A stretch of 64,000 nucleotides of DNA from CAIKMD01 sp963803265 (lineage in GTDB: Bacteria; Pseudomonadota; Alphaproteobacteria; ATCC43930; CGMCC-115725). The position numbers and the translations under genes were made by a program. Shown in pieces: positions 35,460 to 45,632 of the stretch. The notes under the pieces are model-generated. The model was not told the DNA's origin. It was given only the letters and a program-made list of their open reading frames with translations, and made no database searches. The stretch spans positions 186,001-250,000 of the forward strand of contig CAWDLZ010000015.1 of the NCBI GenBank assembly GCA_963803265.1. Direction: 5' to 3'. Every line of letters begins with the position of its first letter. The first letter of the stretch is position 1.

Positions 35460-36561
35460 TCAGCGGTGCCCCCCGCCGCCGCCGCTGCGGCCACCGCCTC
35501 CGAAGCCACCGCTGCGGCCACCGCCTCCGAAGCCACCGCTGCGGCCTCCACCTCCGAAGCCACGGCCCACCGGCGCGGTCGCACGGCTCGCGGCGCCGCG
35601 AGCCGCTTCGCCTCGCACCTCGGCCCCGCGCCCAAAGGATTCGAAGGCCGGCGGCGGCGCATGTACGACCGGGGGCCTCGCGATACCGTAGCCGCGGAAA
35701 ACGCGGCTGGCCTCGGGTGCGGCGGCACCCTGCCCCTGGAAGCGCGCCCGCGTGCCGGCGTCGCGGTAGGGAACGTCGTGGCGGTGAGCCACGTCATGCT
35801 GCCAAATCGCGGACGTCACAGCCGGACGGCCGGCGTTGATCGCGTTGTAGCGGCCGATATCGATGCCCAGTCGGTGCCTCGCTCCAGTGCCATTGGCACC
35901 ACCCCCAAAACGGGTAGATGATGGGAATGCCGATGCCGAACCCGATCGTGAATTCCGGCCAGGGATAAAGCAAGTAGGGCGGGTATTCGGGCCACAGCCA
36001 TGCGTCGTAGACCAGTTCCGGATTATATGTTGGAACATAGACGATCTCAGGGTTGGCGGGCTCGATCGCAATGATGTCGTTCTGGTCGGTGACGACTTGC
36101 TGCGGTGTCGAGAGGAGCGCTCCCGAGGCTTTGGCTCTCTGACGAAGGCGTTGCACCGAATCCATGACCGCCGCTTGCTGCGCCAAGAAGGCATCGCCCA
36201 GCTCCTCGGTCCAGTCGAGGTTGTTGTCCATCATCCGCAAGATCTGCGGGAACGGAACCAGCGACTTCACGCTCGGATCCCACGGCTGCTGCTGGAGCGC
36301 GGCCGCCAATTGATCGCCCGCGAGCGCGGCGTTGGAGGCGATTTGCAGCCAGCGGTCCGCCTCGACCACCTCAAGCGGGTAGGTCGCCGCCGTGAGGATT
36401 TGGCCAAGCAACGGATCCGGATAGAGCGCGACGGGCGCGAGCATCTGATCGAGCTGCTGCTCGGAAAACACCTGCGCGGCCGGCGTCGGCGCCGTCGGCG
36501 GCACGACCTGCGACCACGCCGCATGGGAGAGGATGAGGAGGAGAGCCAGGATGGCCGCCAC
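35460..36561 (-). CDS. DUF3300 family exported protein, one-base frameshift
   Basis: A signal peptide (AAILALLLILSHAAWS) is followed by the DUF3300 domain: FSEQQLDQMLAPVALYPDPL, TYPLEVVEADRWLQ, WDPSVKSLVPFPQILRMMDN, FLAQQAAVMDSVQRLRQRA, VYVPTYNPELVYDAW. One extra base at about 35877 shifts the frame; the correct continuation reads HRLGIDIGRYNAINAGRPA. The C-terminus is a glycine-rich tail with three 9-residue repeats GFGGGGRSG (DNA repeats at 35491-35571). The start is uncertain: a GTG at 36561 gives a good signal peptide, while an in-frame ATG at 36792 would add a long unlikely leader. Located right after DUF2950's upstream neighbour position, so the two form one operon with DUF3300 first. 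Confidence 0.82.
35491..35571 (-). repeat. Three 27-bp tandem repeats encoding GFGGGGRSG
   Basis: Two identical units at 35491-35517 and 35518-35544 and a diverged third to 35571, inside the DUF3300 gene. They encode its glycine-rich tail. Confidence 0.85.
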
Positions 36562-36796
36562 TGCCGGTATCGGCTTGGCATTCCTATCCCGGCCGCCGCG
36601 TTCTGACCGATGGGTGTTCGCAATGCCGATGGCGCGCAACTCGCAACTCCTATCCGACCGGCCAACGCAATCGCTTCTATCACTGGCACGCCGAAGCGCA
36701 TTGATCTGGATCAATCGACTATGCGGCGGCTCATGCGACGAACCCCGAACGGCGTGGTCGAAACCGTTCCGGCGCTCGCTGGCATCGCTCAATTCC

Positions 36797-37291
36797 CTAA
36801 TTCAGCCTCGGCGGCAGGGCGGCGATCGCTTCGTCGATGAGCGTGCTGCGTCGCGTCGCGTCGAGGTCGTGCGCGAGCATCGCGCCGAGTGCAGCGACCG
36901 CGACATCGACCGCGCGGTTGCGCAGCTCGGCCGTAGCCTTCGCTTCGGCCAGCGCGATCTTTTCCAGCGCCACCCGCTTGCGGCGCTCGATCGCAGCTTC
37001 GAGATCGCGCGCGCCTTGCGCCGCCGCGCGCTCGGCCTCGGCCCGTGCCAGCGCGGCAATCCCCGCGACTTCCTTCGCCGCGTCCCGCTGCTTGCGCTGA
37101 AACTCGGCGAGGCGCGACTGGGCTTCCTCGCGTAGGCGCGACGCCTCGTCCAGCTCGGCCTTGATCTTGGCGGCGCGCGCGTCGAGCATGGCGAGAATGG
37201 GCGCGCCGACCTTGTAGACAAGGAGCGCGATCGCGAGGACGAAGGCGACGAGAACCCAGAACTCCGCCTCGCGCATGAAGTCGGGCATCAA
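36797..37291 (-). CDS. atpF: F0F1 ATP synthase subunit b
   Basis: 164 residues: one N-terminal membrane helix (FWVLVAFVLAIALLVYKVG) then a long, charged, Ala/Glu/Arg-rich helix (KAELDEASRLREEAQSRLAE onward) that forms the peripheral stalk. Last gene of the F0 operon; its ATG overlaps the stop of b' (ATGA). A slightly different b and b' pair is typical of alphaproteobacteria and phototrophs. The F1 genes are not in this window, as expected where F0 and F1 operons are split. Confidence 0.93.
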   Translation of the reverse strand: MMPDFMREAEFWVLVAFVLAIALLVYKVGAPILAMLDARAAKIKAELDEASRLREEAQSRLAEFQRKQRDAAKEVAGIAALARAEAERAAAQGARDLEAAIERRKRVALEKIALAEAKATAELRNRAVDVAVAALGAMLAHDLDATRRSTLIDEAIAALPPRLN

Positions 37292-37779
37292 CCGGCCTCC
37301 TGCATCGCCTGATCGACTGCGGCGGCGGCGCGCGTCGCGTCGGCGGCGCGGCCGGTGAGCTTCTCTGCCGCATCGAGAGCGACCTCGAGCGCGACCTCGC
37401 GCAAAGAGCCCAACGCCGCGCGCTTGGCGGCCTCGATCCGGCGCTCCGCGGCGCCGGTCTCGCGCGCCAGCTCCTCGGCGACCTGGCGCTGGCGCAAGGC
37501 CAACTCTGCCTGGAGGCGCTCGGCGGTCTCGCGCAGCGTGATCTGGGCCTCCATTCGCGCCTCGGCGAGCGCCTTCTCGTAGGCCGCGATCACGGCCTCG
37601 GCCTCGCTTTTCATCTGCGCGGCCTTTTCGAGATCGCCCTCGATCCGGCTCCTGCGCGCGGCGATGATCGCCCCGACGCGCGGCAGGCCCGCCTTGGCCA
37701 TCACCGCATAGAGCACGATGAAGGTGATCGCGAGCCAGACGAGCTGGCTCGGAAACGTGGCGAAGTCGAGCTGCGGCAT
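37288..37779 (-). CDS. atpG: F0F1 ATP synthase subunit b' (second b-type subunit)
   Basis: 163 residues, membrane helix LVWLAITFIVLYAVMAKAGLP followed by a stalk helix (RSRIEGDLEKAAQMKSEAEA...). It pairs with subunit b as a heterodimer in the peripheral stalk. Ten bases separate it from subunit c. It is more hydrophobic at the very start (PQLDFATFPSQ), typical of b' proteins. Confidence 0.93.
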   Translation of the reverse strand: MPQLDFATFPSQLVWLAITFIVLYAVMAKAGLPRVGAIIAARRSRIEGDLEKAAQMKSEAEAVIAAYEKALAEARMEAQITLRETAERLQAELALRQRQVAEELARETGAAERRIEAAKRAALGSLREVALEVALDAAEKLTGRAADATRAAAAVDQAMQEAG

Positions 37780-37789
37780 CGCGCGCGAT

Positions 37790-38011
37790 TTAGAACACGA
37801 AGAGGATCAGGAACGCGATCGCGAGGCCGAACAGGCCGGTCGCCTCGGCGAGCGCGAAGCCGAGGAACGCGAACGGCGTCACCTGCGCCGCCGGGTTGCG
37901 CGCCAGCGCCGAAATCAGCGCCGCGAACACGTTGCCGATGCCGATACCGGCGCCGACGAGGGCGATGCAAGCGAGGCCGGCACCGATCATTTTGGCGGCA
38001 GCGAGATCCAT
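37790..38011 (-). CDS. atpE: F0F1 ATP synthase subunit c
   Basis: 73-residue hairpin of two membrane helices joined by the polar loop ARNPAAQ. The proton-carrying acidic residue is the Glu in FALAEATGLFGLAIAF. The glycine-rich first helix (GAGIGIGNVFAA) is the ring-packing motif. Length is normal for alphaproteobacteria. Confidence 0.95.
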   Translation of the reverse strand: MDLAAAKMIGAGLACIALVGAGIGIGNVFAALISALARNPAAQVTPFAFLGFALAEATGLFGLAIAFLILFVF

Positions 38012-38042
38012 GTCTTTTCCCCTGAAGTAGCGTTGCGTTGGA

Positions 38043-38774
38043 TTAATGCAGATGAATGGCGTCGCGCAGATAGAGGCAGGTGAGGATGGCGAAGACGTAG
38101 GCCTGCAGCACCGCCACCAGCAATTCGAGGAAGATGAGCGCGAAATCGACCGTCAGCGGCACGATGCCGAGGAGCCCCAGGGCGACGACGAAGCCACCGA
38201 AGATCGCCAGCATCGTGTGCCCGGCCAGCATGTTGGCGAAAAGCCGGATCGACAGCGTGAACGGGCGGATGAAATAGCTGAGCAACTCGATCGGCACCAG
38301 CAGAAGGAGCAAGACCTTGGGCACGCCCGGCGGCACGAAGAGGGTCAGGAAATGAAGGCCGTGGCGCGCGAAGCCGATGATCGTCACGCCGATGAACACC
38401 ACCGCGGCCATCGCGAAGGTGACGACGATATGGCTGGTGAAGGTGAAGCCGTAGGGGATCATGCCCAAGAGATTGCCGAACAGGATGAACATGAAGAGCG
38501 TGAAGATGAACGTGAAATATTCCTGCCCCTCGTGCCCGACATTCTGGTCGATCATGCCGGCGACGAATTCGTAAGACAGCTCGGCCAGGGATTGCCAGCG
38601 TCCCGGCACCTGCTCGCGGCGCCGCGAGCCCAGGATGACGAGCGCCGACGCCACCGCCACGGCGGCGCACATGAACAGCGCCGAATTGGTGAAGGAGACG
38701 TCGAGACCGCCGAGACGAATCGGAATCCAGCGCTCGATGGTAAATTGCTGCAGCGGATGAAGCTCGATTGCCAC
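38043..38774 (-). CDS. atpB: F0F1 ATP synthase subunit a
   Basis: 243 residues with five or six membrane helices. The essential arginine is in SIRLFANMLAGHTML, and the N-terminal VSFTNSALFMCAAV and GHEGQEYFTFIFTLFMFILFGNLLGMIPYGFT blocks are typical (given here in pieces). It forms the proton half-channels beside the c ring. Encoded between atpI and atpE. Confidence 0.95.
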   Translation of the reverse strand: MAIELHPLQQFTIERWIPIRLGGLDVSFTNSALFMCAAVAVASALVILGSRRREQVPGRWQSLAELSYEFVAGMIDQNVGHEGQEYFTFIFTLFMFILFGNLLGMIPYGFTFTSHIVVTFAMAAVVFIGVTIIGFARHGLHFLTLFVPPGVPKVLLLLLVPIELLSYFIRPFTLSIRLFANMLAGHTMLAIFGGFVVALGLLGIVPLTVDFALIFLELLVAVLQAYVFAILTCLYLRDAIHLH

Positions 38775-38775
38775 G

Positions 38776-39135
38776 TCAGTCTTTGTCCTCGTCCCAATCC
38801 GGCGGCGGCTTAGCCGGCCCGTCCCGCCGATGGCCTATCGCCTGCCCCATGCCGGTCACGGTGCGGTAGACGTTCCACATCCCCGCCGCGATGCCGAGGA
38901 AGAAGAACACGATCATCCCCCATGGCCGCGTGCCGAGCGCTTTGTCCACCGCCCAGCCGATGAAAACCGCGACGGCGATGGCGACGACCAGCTCGAGACC
39001 CACGCGCCAGCCCTGCGCCAGCGCCGCATTCGTGCCCCGATCGGCGGGGGCCGAGGCGGGGCGCTGCGCCTCGCGCGCCCGGTCGAGCCGCTCGCCGAGT
39101 TCCCTCAAGGGATCGACTTTGTCGCGTTCGTCCAT
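38776..39135 (-). CDS. atpI: ATP synthase protein I (F0 assembly factor)
   Basis: 119 residues: a charged, proline-rich N-terminus, then two membrane helices (GLELVVAIAVAVFIGWAVDK and WGMIVFFFLGIAAGMWNVYR) and a charged tail ending DWDEDKD. This is the AtpI/Gct-type small protein that heads alphaproteobacterial F0 operons and helps c-ring assembly. First gene of the operon; the stop is one base before atpB. Confidence 0.92.
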   Translation of the reverse strand: MDERDKVDPLRELGERLDRAREAQRPASAPADRGTNAALAQGWRVGLELVVAIAVAVFIGWAVDKALGTRPWGMIVFFFLGIAAGMWNVYRTVTGMGQAIGHRRDGPAKPPPDWDEDKD

Positions 39136-39189
39136 CGGCGAACTGCCCGCAAAGCTTGAACAAATCCCCTTCGGGAAGCGGCGCGCAAC

Positions 39190-39462
39190 TTACGGGCCAG
39201 CGAGGGGCAATGTCAAGGTTGCGCCGCCTTCCGGCTCGGAGGAAATTGGCTTTGTTTCGTAATTTTCGATTTCGGCTTGTCCGGCCAGCGCGCCGGCCAT
39301 GGCCTCGTCCAACCCGCCGATCTCGATGGCAATGGGCGCCGGCACGCTCTCGCCGCGGCGGCGCGCCTGGCGGCGCTCCAGCGCCATCTGCGCGCGGCGC
39401 AGCGCGTGGTCGATCGCGGCCTCGTAGCGCGACAGCGTGGCGAGCTGGGTCGGCGCGATCAT
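39190..39462 (-). pseudogene. 5'-truncated hypothetical protein remnant
   Basis: 90 codons, ATLSRYEAAIDHALRRAQMA then LERRQARRRGESVPAP and an Ala/Glu-rich end. The SRYEAAIDHALRRA helix is seen at the C-terminus of a widespread alphaproteobacterial protein of unknown function; the N-terminal part is missing. It begins where the truncated PIN-domain gene begins on the other strand. Confidence 0.4.
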
Positions 39463-39748
39463 CAGCGCCGTGAATTTCTCGGAAGTTCTGGCGAAGGTGA
39501 TTTCGGGCGGCTTGACGCCCGCGGAGGCCGACGAAGCGACATCCGCGCTCCAATTCCGCGTGCTGCCCTTCGACGAGGATCAAGCGCTCGGCGCGGCGTT
39601 GTTATGGAAAGCGACCAGGCCGGCCGGCCTGTCCCTGGGCGATCGCGCCTGCCTCGCGCTGGCCTTATCTCTGAAAGCGCCGGCCGTCACGGCGGACCGG
39701 GCCTGGAGCAAGCTGGAAATCGGCGCCGAGATCGCCGTCATAAGGTGA
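39446..39748 (+). pseudogene. VapC-like PIN-domain toxin, 5'-truncated
   Basis: About 100 codons of a type II toxin RNase: ISAVNFSEVLAKVISGG (acidic residue 2), LSLGDRACLALALSLKAP (acidic residue 3) and VTADRAWSK (residue 4). The first ~35 residues with the initial catalytic Asp are missing and no VapB antitoxin gene is adjacent. It cannot be a functional toxin. Confidence 0.7.
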
Positions 39749-39764
39749 CGCGGGGCGCCCCGCC

Positions 39765-42700
39765 TCACCCCGCGCGGCGGAGTTGCTCGACGTTCTGGAG
39801 ATCGACCGAGACCAGTTGCGACACGCCTTGCTCGGCCATGGTCACGCCGAAGAGCCGATCGACCCGCGACATGGTCAGCCGGTGATGGGTGATGATGAGG
39901 AAGCGGGTCTCGGCGGTCCGCGCGATCTCGGCGACGAGGTGGCAGAAGCGGTCGACATTGGCGTCGTCCAACGGCGCGTCGACCTCGTCGAGGACGCAGA
40001 TCGGCGCCGGGTTGGTGAGGAACACGGCGAACAGCAAGGCGAGCGCGGTCAAGGCTTGCTCGCCGCCCGACAGGAGCGACAATGCCTGAAGCTTCTTGCC
40101 CGGCGGGCTCGCCATGATCTCGAGCCCGGCCTCGAGCGGATCCCCGGTCGCGCCCTCGGTTTCGCCCTCGGCCCGGTCGAGCGAGAGATGGGCCCGCCCG
40201 CCGCCGAAGAGCTGTACGAAGAGCTTGGTGAAGTGCTCGATTGACTTGGGCGAAGGCGGCGAGGAGCCGCTCGCGTCCCTCTCGGTTGAGCGCGGCGATG
40301 CCTTGCCGCAGGCGCGCGATCGCGCCCGTCAAATCCTCGCGTTCATGCACCAGGCCGGCGAGACGCAGCTCGATCTCGGCCGCCTCGCTCTCGGCAACGA
40401 GATTGACCGGTCCCATATTGTCGCGCTCGCGCACCAGCCGATCGAAGCGGGACTGCGCGTCCTCTTGCGAGGGCAGCTCCTCCGCGCCCGCGATGCCGAC
40501 CGTGGCGAGCGCTTGCTCGGGCGCGCATTCGAGCCGCTCCTCGACGTGCCGCGCCAGCGCTTCTTGCGCGTCCCTCGTTTGGTCGCGCGTGCCCTCGGCG
40601 CGGACGCGCTCTTCGCGCGCGAGCCCGAGCTCGGCATCGGCGGCCTTCGCTTCCTTCTCGGCCTCGGCCAGCCTGGTCTCGCCCTCGGCCAGGGCGTCGG
40701 CCGCGTGGTTGCGCCGCGCCGTCGATTGGGCGATGGTTTCGGCGAGGCGCTCGCGCCGCGCCGCGATCTCGGCCGGCTGGCGCTGCAATTCCTCGAGCTC
40801 GCGGTGGAGATCGTCGCGCCGAGCGAGGAAGGCGGCATGTTGCTTGGCGGCGGCTTCGGCGCGCCCGCGCCATGAGTGGAGCTCGCTCGCGATCGCGCCG
40901 GCGCGCTCGCGGCGGCTTGCCGCCTCGCGCAGCAGCGCCTCGTGCTCGCTCCGACGTTGCAGCAGCACCGCGCGGCGCTCGGCGAGAAGATTGCGCAAGG
41001 CGGCAGCGTCCTCGCGCGCGCGCATGGAATCGGGGAGGCTCGCCAGCGCCTCGCCGGCCTCGCGCTCGATCGATCGGGTCTCGGCGAGGTCGCGCGCGAG
41101 GCGCTCGCCGGCCTCGGCCAGCGCCGCGAGCCGCGAGGCGATGCCCGCCGCCTCCCGGGCCAGACCGGCCTCGCGGTCGCGCGCGGCGGCAAGAATCTCG
41201 AGCGTCCGACGCGCGGTCTCGCGCGCGGCGCGCTCCTCCTCCGCCAGCCGCCGCACCTTGCCTTGCGCGCCGTCGAGCGCGGCGGCGCGGCCCGCGAGCT
41301 CGACCTCGGCTGCATCCAGAATTCCCTCGATCTCGGCGATGCGATTGCGTTGGCGCAAGCGCTGCGCCGCCGCGGTCGGCGTCCCAGCCGCGCGGCGGAA
41401 CCCGTCCCAGCGCCACAACCCGCCGTCGCGGCTGACGAGGCGCTGTCCAGGCAGTAATTGGGTTTGCAGCATCTCGCCGATTTCGCGGTCGGCGACGACG
41501 CCGATCTGGGCGAGCCGGCGCGCCAGCGCCGCCGGGGCCGTGACATGCGCGGCGAGCAGCGTGGTGCCCGCAGGCAGGGCTTGCGCCACGCTATAATTGG
41601 GCAGCGCAAACCAATGCGCCGGCGCGGCAGTGTCGAGCGGCGCGGTCAAATCGTCGCCCAGCGCCGCGCCGAGCGCGGTCTCAAAGCCGCTCTCGACGGT
41701 CAGCGAATCGAGCACCGGGGAATAGCGCTTGTCGCCCATCGCGGCCAGTAGCTCGGCGAGCGCCTGGCGCTCGGCGTTGAGCTTCGTCAGCGCGGTCTCG
41801 GCCGCGTCCTTGGGCGCGCGCGCGGCATCCTCGTCGGCCTGGGCCTGGGCCAGCGCCTCGGCCGCGGCCTCCGACGCGGCAGCGGCGCGCGCGACCTCGG
41901 CTTCGGCTTCGCGCAAGGCGCTCGTCGCCTCGGCGGCCACCGAGGCCGCGACCTTTTCGGCCTCGATCGCGGCGGCTTCGCGCGACATCTCGGTTTGGCG
42001 CTCGGCCAGGCGGGCAGCGCGCTCGGCGGCTTCATCGAGGCGCCGGGTCAGCGCCGCGCGTTGCGCCTCGTCGGCCGCGATCTGCTCGGTCAAGAGCGTT
42101 CGCTCGGTCTCGCGCGCGGCCACCTCCTCCTCGAGCGCGGCGAGCGCGGCCTCGGCGGTTTCCCGCGCCGCGCCTTCCTGGGCCTGCGCCGCGAGGACGA
42201 CCTCGCGCTCGGCCTCCAGCCGCTCGAGCGCCGCGCGTGCATCGGCGGCGAGCTCTTCCTCGCGCGCGATGTCGGATGCCATCTGGTCGAGCCGCGCCAC
42301 GGCGCTCTTGCGCCGCGCGGCGATGCGGTGCTCTTCCTCCTCGAGCGCCTGGCGCGCGATGACCAGTCTTTGCAACTCGGCGCCGGCCGCGACCTCGGAC
42401 TGGCGCAAGGCCGGCAGCGCGTCTTGCGCCGCTTCGCGCTTTCTTGCCAAGGCGAGCGAACCGCGGTGCGGTCGGCGACCGCGATCTCGGCGGCGCCGAG
42501 GCGCGCGGAGGCGGCCTCGTGCTCGGCCGTGGCGTGCCGCCAGCGCAGATGCAGCACCACCGCCTCGGCGCGGCGGATATGCTCGGACAGGCGGCGATAG
42601 CGCCCGGCCTGGCGCGCCTGCTTGCGCAAGCCGTCGAGCTGGGCCTCAAGCGCGCGCAGCACGTCGTCGAGCCGCGTCAGATTGGCCTCGGCCGCCTTCA

Positions 42701-43251
42701 GACGCAGCTCGGCCTCGTGCCGGCGCGAATGAAGGCCGGTAATGCCCGAGGCTTCCTCGAGCAGGGCGCGCCGCTCGGCGGGCCTAGCCGCGATGATCGC
42801 GCTCGACTCGGCCCTGGCTTACGAGGGCGGCGGAATGCGCGCCCGAGGCCGCGTCGGCGAACAGCAACTGCACGTCGCGCGCGCGCACCTCGTGGCCATT
42901 GATGCGAAAATCCGAGCCGATGCCGCGCTCGATGCGGCGCAAGACCTCGATCTCGGGAATCTCGTCATAGGGCTTGGGCGCGGCGCGGCCGGGATTGTCG
43001 AGCGACAGCGCGACCTCGGCGACGTTGCGCGCGGGCCGCGCGCTGGTGCCGCCGAAGATCACGTCGTCCATCTCGCCGCCGCGCATGCGCTTGGCCGAGT
43101 TCTCGCCCATCGCCCAGCGCAGCGCCTCGACGAGATTCGACTTGCCGCAGCCATTGGGGCCGACAATGCCGGTCAGGCCCGGCTGGATGACGAGCTCGGC
43201 CGGATCGACGAAGGATTTGAAGCCGCTGAGGCGGAGCTTGGCGAACTGCAC
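39765..43251 (-). CDS. smc: Chromosome segregation protein SMC, with three single-base indels
   Basis: Condensin subunit that organises the chromosome. N-terminal ATPase half: LRLSGFKSFVDPAELVIQPG, Walker A GPNGCGKSN, then the signature region before coiled coil. The hinge lies near KRYSPVLDSLTVESGFETAL. The C-terminal half has LSLLSGGEQALTALALLFAV (signature) and PICVLDEVDAPLDDANVDRF (Walker B). Reading needs three corrections: an extra base near 42804, a missing base near 42447 and an extra base at 40239. The corrected chain is about 1161 residues, the normal length. As SMC is nearly always required, sequence error is more likely than decay. Confidence 0.92.
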
Positions 43252-43269
43252 GTTTCTATCGCCGGATTG

Positions 43270-43914
43270 CTATTGGGCCGATGCGGTTTGTTGGCGCGCG
43301 GGAATGGCGGCGCTCACCTTTCCCAATTCCTTCTCGAAATCGTCATAGGGCAGCGCGCCGACGAGTTTCTTGCCGTTGATGAAGAAGGTCGGCGTCGAAT
43401 CGACGCCGTATTTCTGCTTCGCTTCGTATTCGCCGTTGACGATCTGCTGCGAGAGCGCGTCGTTCGCCATGCATTTGTCGAACTGATCGTCGCTCATGCC
43501 GCCCAAACGCGCGATGCGGCGCAGCCCGTCGGTCGGATCGCTCATCACCCCCCATGCCATCTGCTGCTGGAACAGCGTCGCGACGAAGGCGGGGTATTGC
43601 TCAGCCGGCGCGCAGCGCGCGAGCACTGCGGCTTTGAGCGCGTTGCGGTCGAGCGGATAGTCGCGATAAACGAGCTTTGCCTTGCCGGTGTCGATCCATT
43701 CGGCTTTCACCTTGGGAAAGGTGTTCTCGGCGAAATCCGCGCAATGCGGGCAGGTCAGCGAGAAGAATTCGAAGATGGTGATGGGCGCGTCGGCCTTGCC
43801 GAGCACCCGGTCGTCGGGCGTCGCCGACGGCACCTCGTCGGCGCGGGCCGGCGCCGTGGCGAGGGCCACGGACAGCAGCGCGAAACCGACGAGTGTTAAC
43901 CAAATCTTCTGCAT
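43270..43914 (-). CDS. DsbA-family thiol:disulfide oxidoreductase (thioredoxin-fold, periplasmic)
   Basis: About 214 residues with a signal peptide (KIWLTLVGFALLSVALATAP, cleavage near ARA-DE). Active site CPHC in FFSLTCPHCADFAENTFP; the cis-Pro loop is VDSTPTFFINGKKLVG. These are the DsbA/BdbD-type features of proteins that oxidise or shuffle disulfides of exported proteins. Start at 43914 after GGAGAG. It lies between smc and a DUF721 gene, a common alphaproteobacterial order. Confidence 0.92.
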   Translation of the reverse strand: MQKIWLTLVGFALLSVALATAPARADEVPSATPDDRVLGKADAPITIFEFFSLTCPHCADFAENTFPKVKAEWIDTGKAKLVYRDYPLDRNALKAAVLARCAPAEQYPAFVATLFQQQMAWGVMSDPTDGLRRIARLGGMSDDQFDKCMANDALSQQIVNGEYEAKQKYGVDSTPTFFINGKKLVGALPYDDFEKELGKVSAAIPARQQTASAQ

Positions 43915-43966
43915 CGATTCTCTCCAACCCACTACGTATTGATGCTACGGCGGGTCTAAGGCCAAT

Positions 43967-44446
43967 TCAACCCCGCTTCGACCCGATCACCGCGGCACCG
44001 AGTCGCGCCAGCGCTTGGCGCAGCGCGGGGTTCGCTATCGCGGCGAGCCGCGTCTCGAGCGCGTCCGCTTCGGCGGCGCTCAGGCGGCGCGGTTGGGGCG
44101 CGGCCTGCTGGCCGGCGTACTTGGGCGGTCCCTGCACCAGCACGAGGCGCGCCACCGCGCCATAGCCGAAGAAGCCGTTGATGCGCTCGATGATCGCGGG
44201 CTCGAGATGCTGCGCCTCGAGCGCGAAGGCCGAGGCGACCCGCAGACGCAACGTGCCGCCGCGCCGCTCGCCGCGCGGGAAGGTGAGCCGGTCCGGCGAC
44301 AGCCGCGCCGCCAGCTCGGGCCCCATGACCGCGTCCCACTGCGTCACCAGCTGGGCCTCGCCGAAGCCGCGCGTGCCCAGCGCCTTGCCGGCAATTCGCG
44401 GAATTTCGGCGGCGATCGCGCGCAGCCTGCCGCGCCGTTCCTCCAC
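43967..44446 (-). CDS. DUF721 (DciA-like) protein
   Basis: About 159 residues from a GTG at 44446, chosen because AGGAGG sits eight bases before it; longer upstream frames run into mutY. The DUF721 core reads FGEAQLVTQWDAVMGPELAARL, PDRLTFPRGERRGGTLRLRV, EAQHLEPAIIERINGFFGYG and ARLVLVQGP. DciA proteins load the replicative helicase in most bacteria lacking DnaC. The C-terminal tail is arginine/alanine-rich. Divergent from mutY. Confidence 0.82.
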   Translation of the reverse strand: MEERRGRLRAIAAEIPRIAGKALGTRGFGEAQLVTQWDAVMGPELAARLSPDRLTFPRGERRGGTLRLRVASAFALEAQHLEPAIIERINGFFGYGAVARLVLVQGPPKYAGQQAAPQPRRLSAAEADALETRLAAIANPALRQALARLGAAVIGSKRG

Positions 44447-44510
44447 CGATCTCCTCCTGGTCTCGTGATTTCGATCATGCGATGCTAGCTTGCCGCCAGC
44501 GATCCGTCGA

Positions 44511-45603
44511 ATGCCGCGTTTGCTCCCCGCCACCGCCAAGACCCGAGCCGCCGCGCCACAAGCCGCCGGCGATCTCGCTTCGCGCCTTCTCGCCTGGTAC
44601 GACCGCCACCGCCGCCGGCTGCCGTGGCGCGCCGCTCCCGGCGAGCCTGCCGATCCCTACCGCGTCTGGCTCAGCGAAATCATGTTGCAGCAAACCGGCG
44701 TGGCCACGGTCGGGCCGTATTTCGAGCGCTTCCTCGCGCGCTGGCCGAGTCTCGCGGCGCTCGCCGCTGCCGATCTCGACGAGGTGCTCCATGCCTGGCA
44801 GGGCCTCGGCTATTACGCGCGGGCGCGCAACCTCCACGCTTGCGCGCGCGCGGTCGCGGGGCTCGAGGGCGGGCGGTTTCCCGCGACCGAGGCCGCGCTC
44901 CAAGCGTTGCCCGGCATTGGCGCCTACACCGCCGCGGCGATTGCCGCGATCGCGTTCGGGCGCCGCGCCGCGCCGGTCGAACGGCAATATCGAGCGCGTG
45001 ATGGCGCGGCTCTATCTCGTGCGCGAGCCCTTGCCCCAAGCCAAGCCGGAACTGCGGCGGCGCGCCGCCGCGCTCGTGCCGGCCGGGCGGCCGGGCGATT
45101 TCGCGCAAGCCGCGATGGATCTCGGCGCCACCATCTGCACGCCGAAACAGCCGAAATGCGAGCTGTGCCCGTGGCGCGAGGCTTGCCGCGCGCGGCGCGC
45201 GGGGATCGCCGAGAGCCTGCCGGCGCGGCGCGCGAAGCCGCCCAAGCCGACGCGGCGCGGCATCGCGTTCTGGGCGGTGCGGCGAGACGGCGCCGTGCTG
45301 CTGCGCCGTCGCCGGCGCGAGGGACTGCTCGGCGGCATGATCGAAGTGCCCTCGACGCCATGGCGCGCGGCAGCGTGGAGCGTGAGCGAGGCCAAAAAGG
45401 CGGCGCCGGTGGCGGCGCGCTGGCGGCTCATGCCCGGCGTGGTGCGGCACAGCTTCACCCATTTCCATTTGGAGCTGCAGGTGCTGGTCGGCCAGGCGCG
45501 TGCCAGCGGCGGCGAAGGGATGTGGGTCGCGCGAGACGCGTTCGGCGACCATGCGCTGCCGACCGTGATGAAGAAAATCGCTGCCTTCGCTTTACGGGGT
45601 TAG
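44511..45603 (+). CDS. mutY: A/G-specific adenine DNA glycosylase, one-base frameshift
   Basis: Removes adenine opposite 8-oxoguanine. First frame: RLPWRAAPGEPADPYRVWLS, the catalytic Glu in LSEIMLQQTGVATV, WQGLGYYARARNLHACA, and the HhH LPGIGAYTAAAIAAIAFG. One extra A at about 44981 splits the VDGN segment; the next frame continues GNIERVMARLYLVRE, the 4Fe-4S cluster CX6CX2CX5C (CTPKQPKCELCPWREAC) and the C-terminal MutT-like domain (GLLGGMIEVPSTPW, RHSFTHFHLEL). The corrected chain is 363 residues, normal. Start chosen at MPRLLPATAK. Confidence 0.92.
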
Positions 45604-45632
45604 TATGGTGGCGAAAACGGGAGGGAGGCCCG

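Noticed and set aside
35485..35575. Tandem 27-bp repeats as a possible minisatellite or regulatory array
   Set aside because: They encode the glycine-rich tail of the DUF3300 protein, in frame.
42090..42662. Separate gene inside smc on the minus strand
   Set aside because: It is the middle of smc between two compensating indels, not an independent gene.
39765..45603. True gene decay of smc and mutY
   Set aside because: Everything else in both genes is well conserved, including all catalytic residues, and each break is a single base; sequencing error is simpler.
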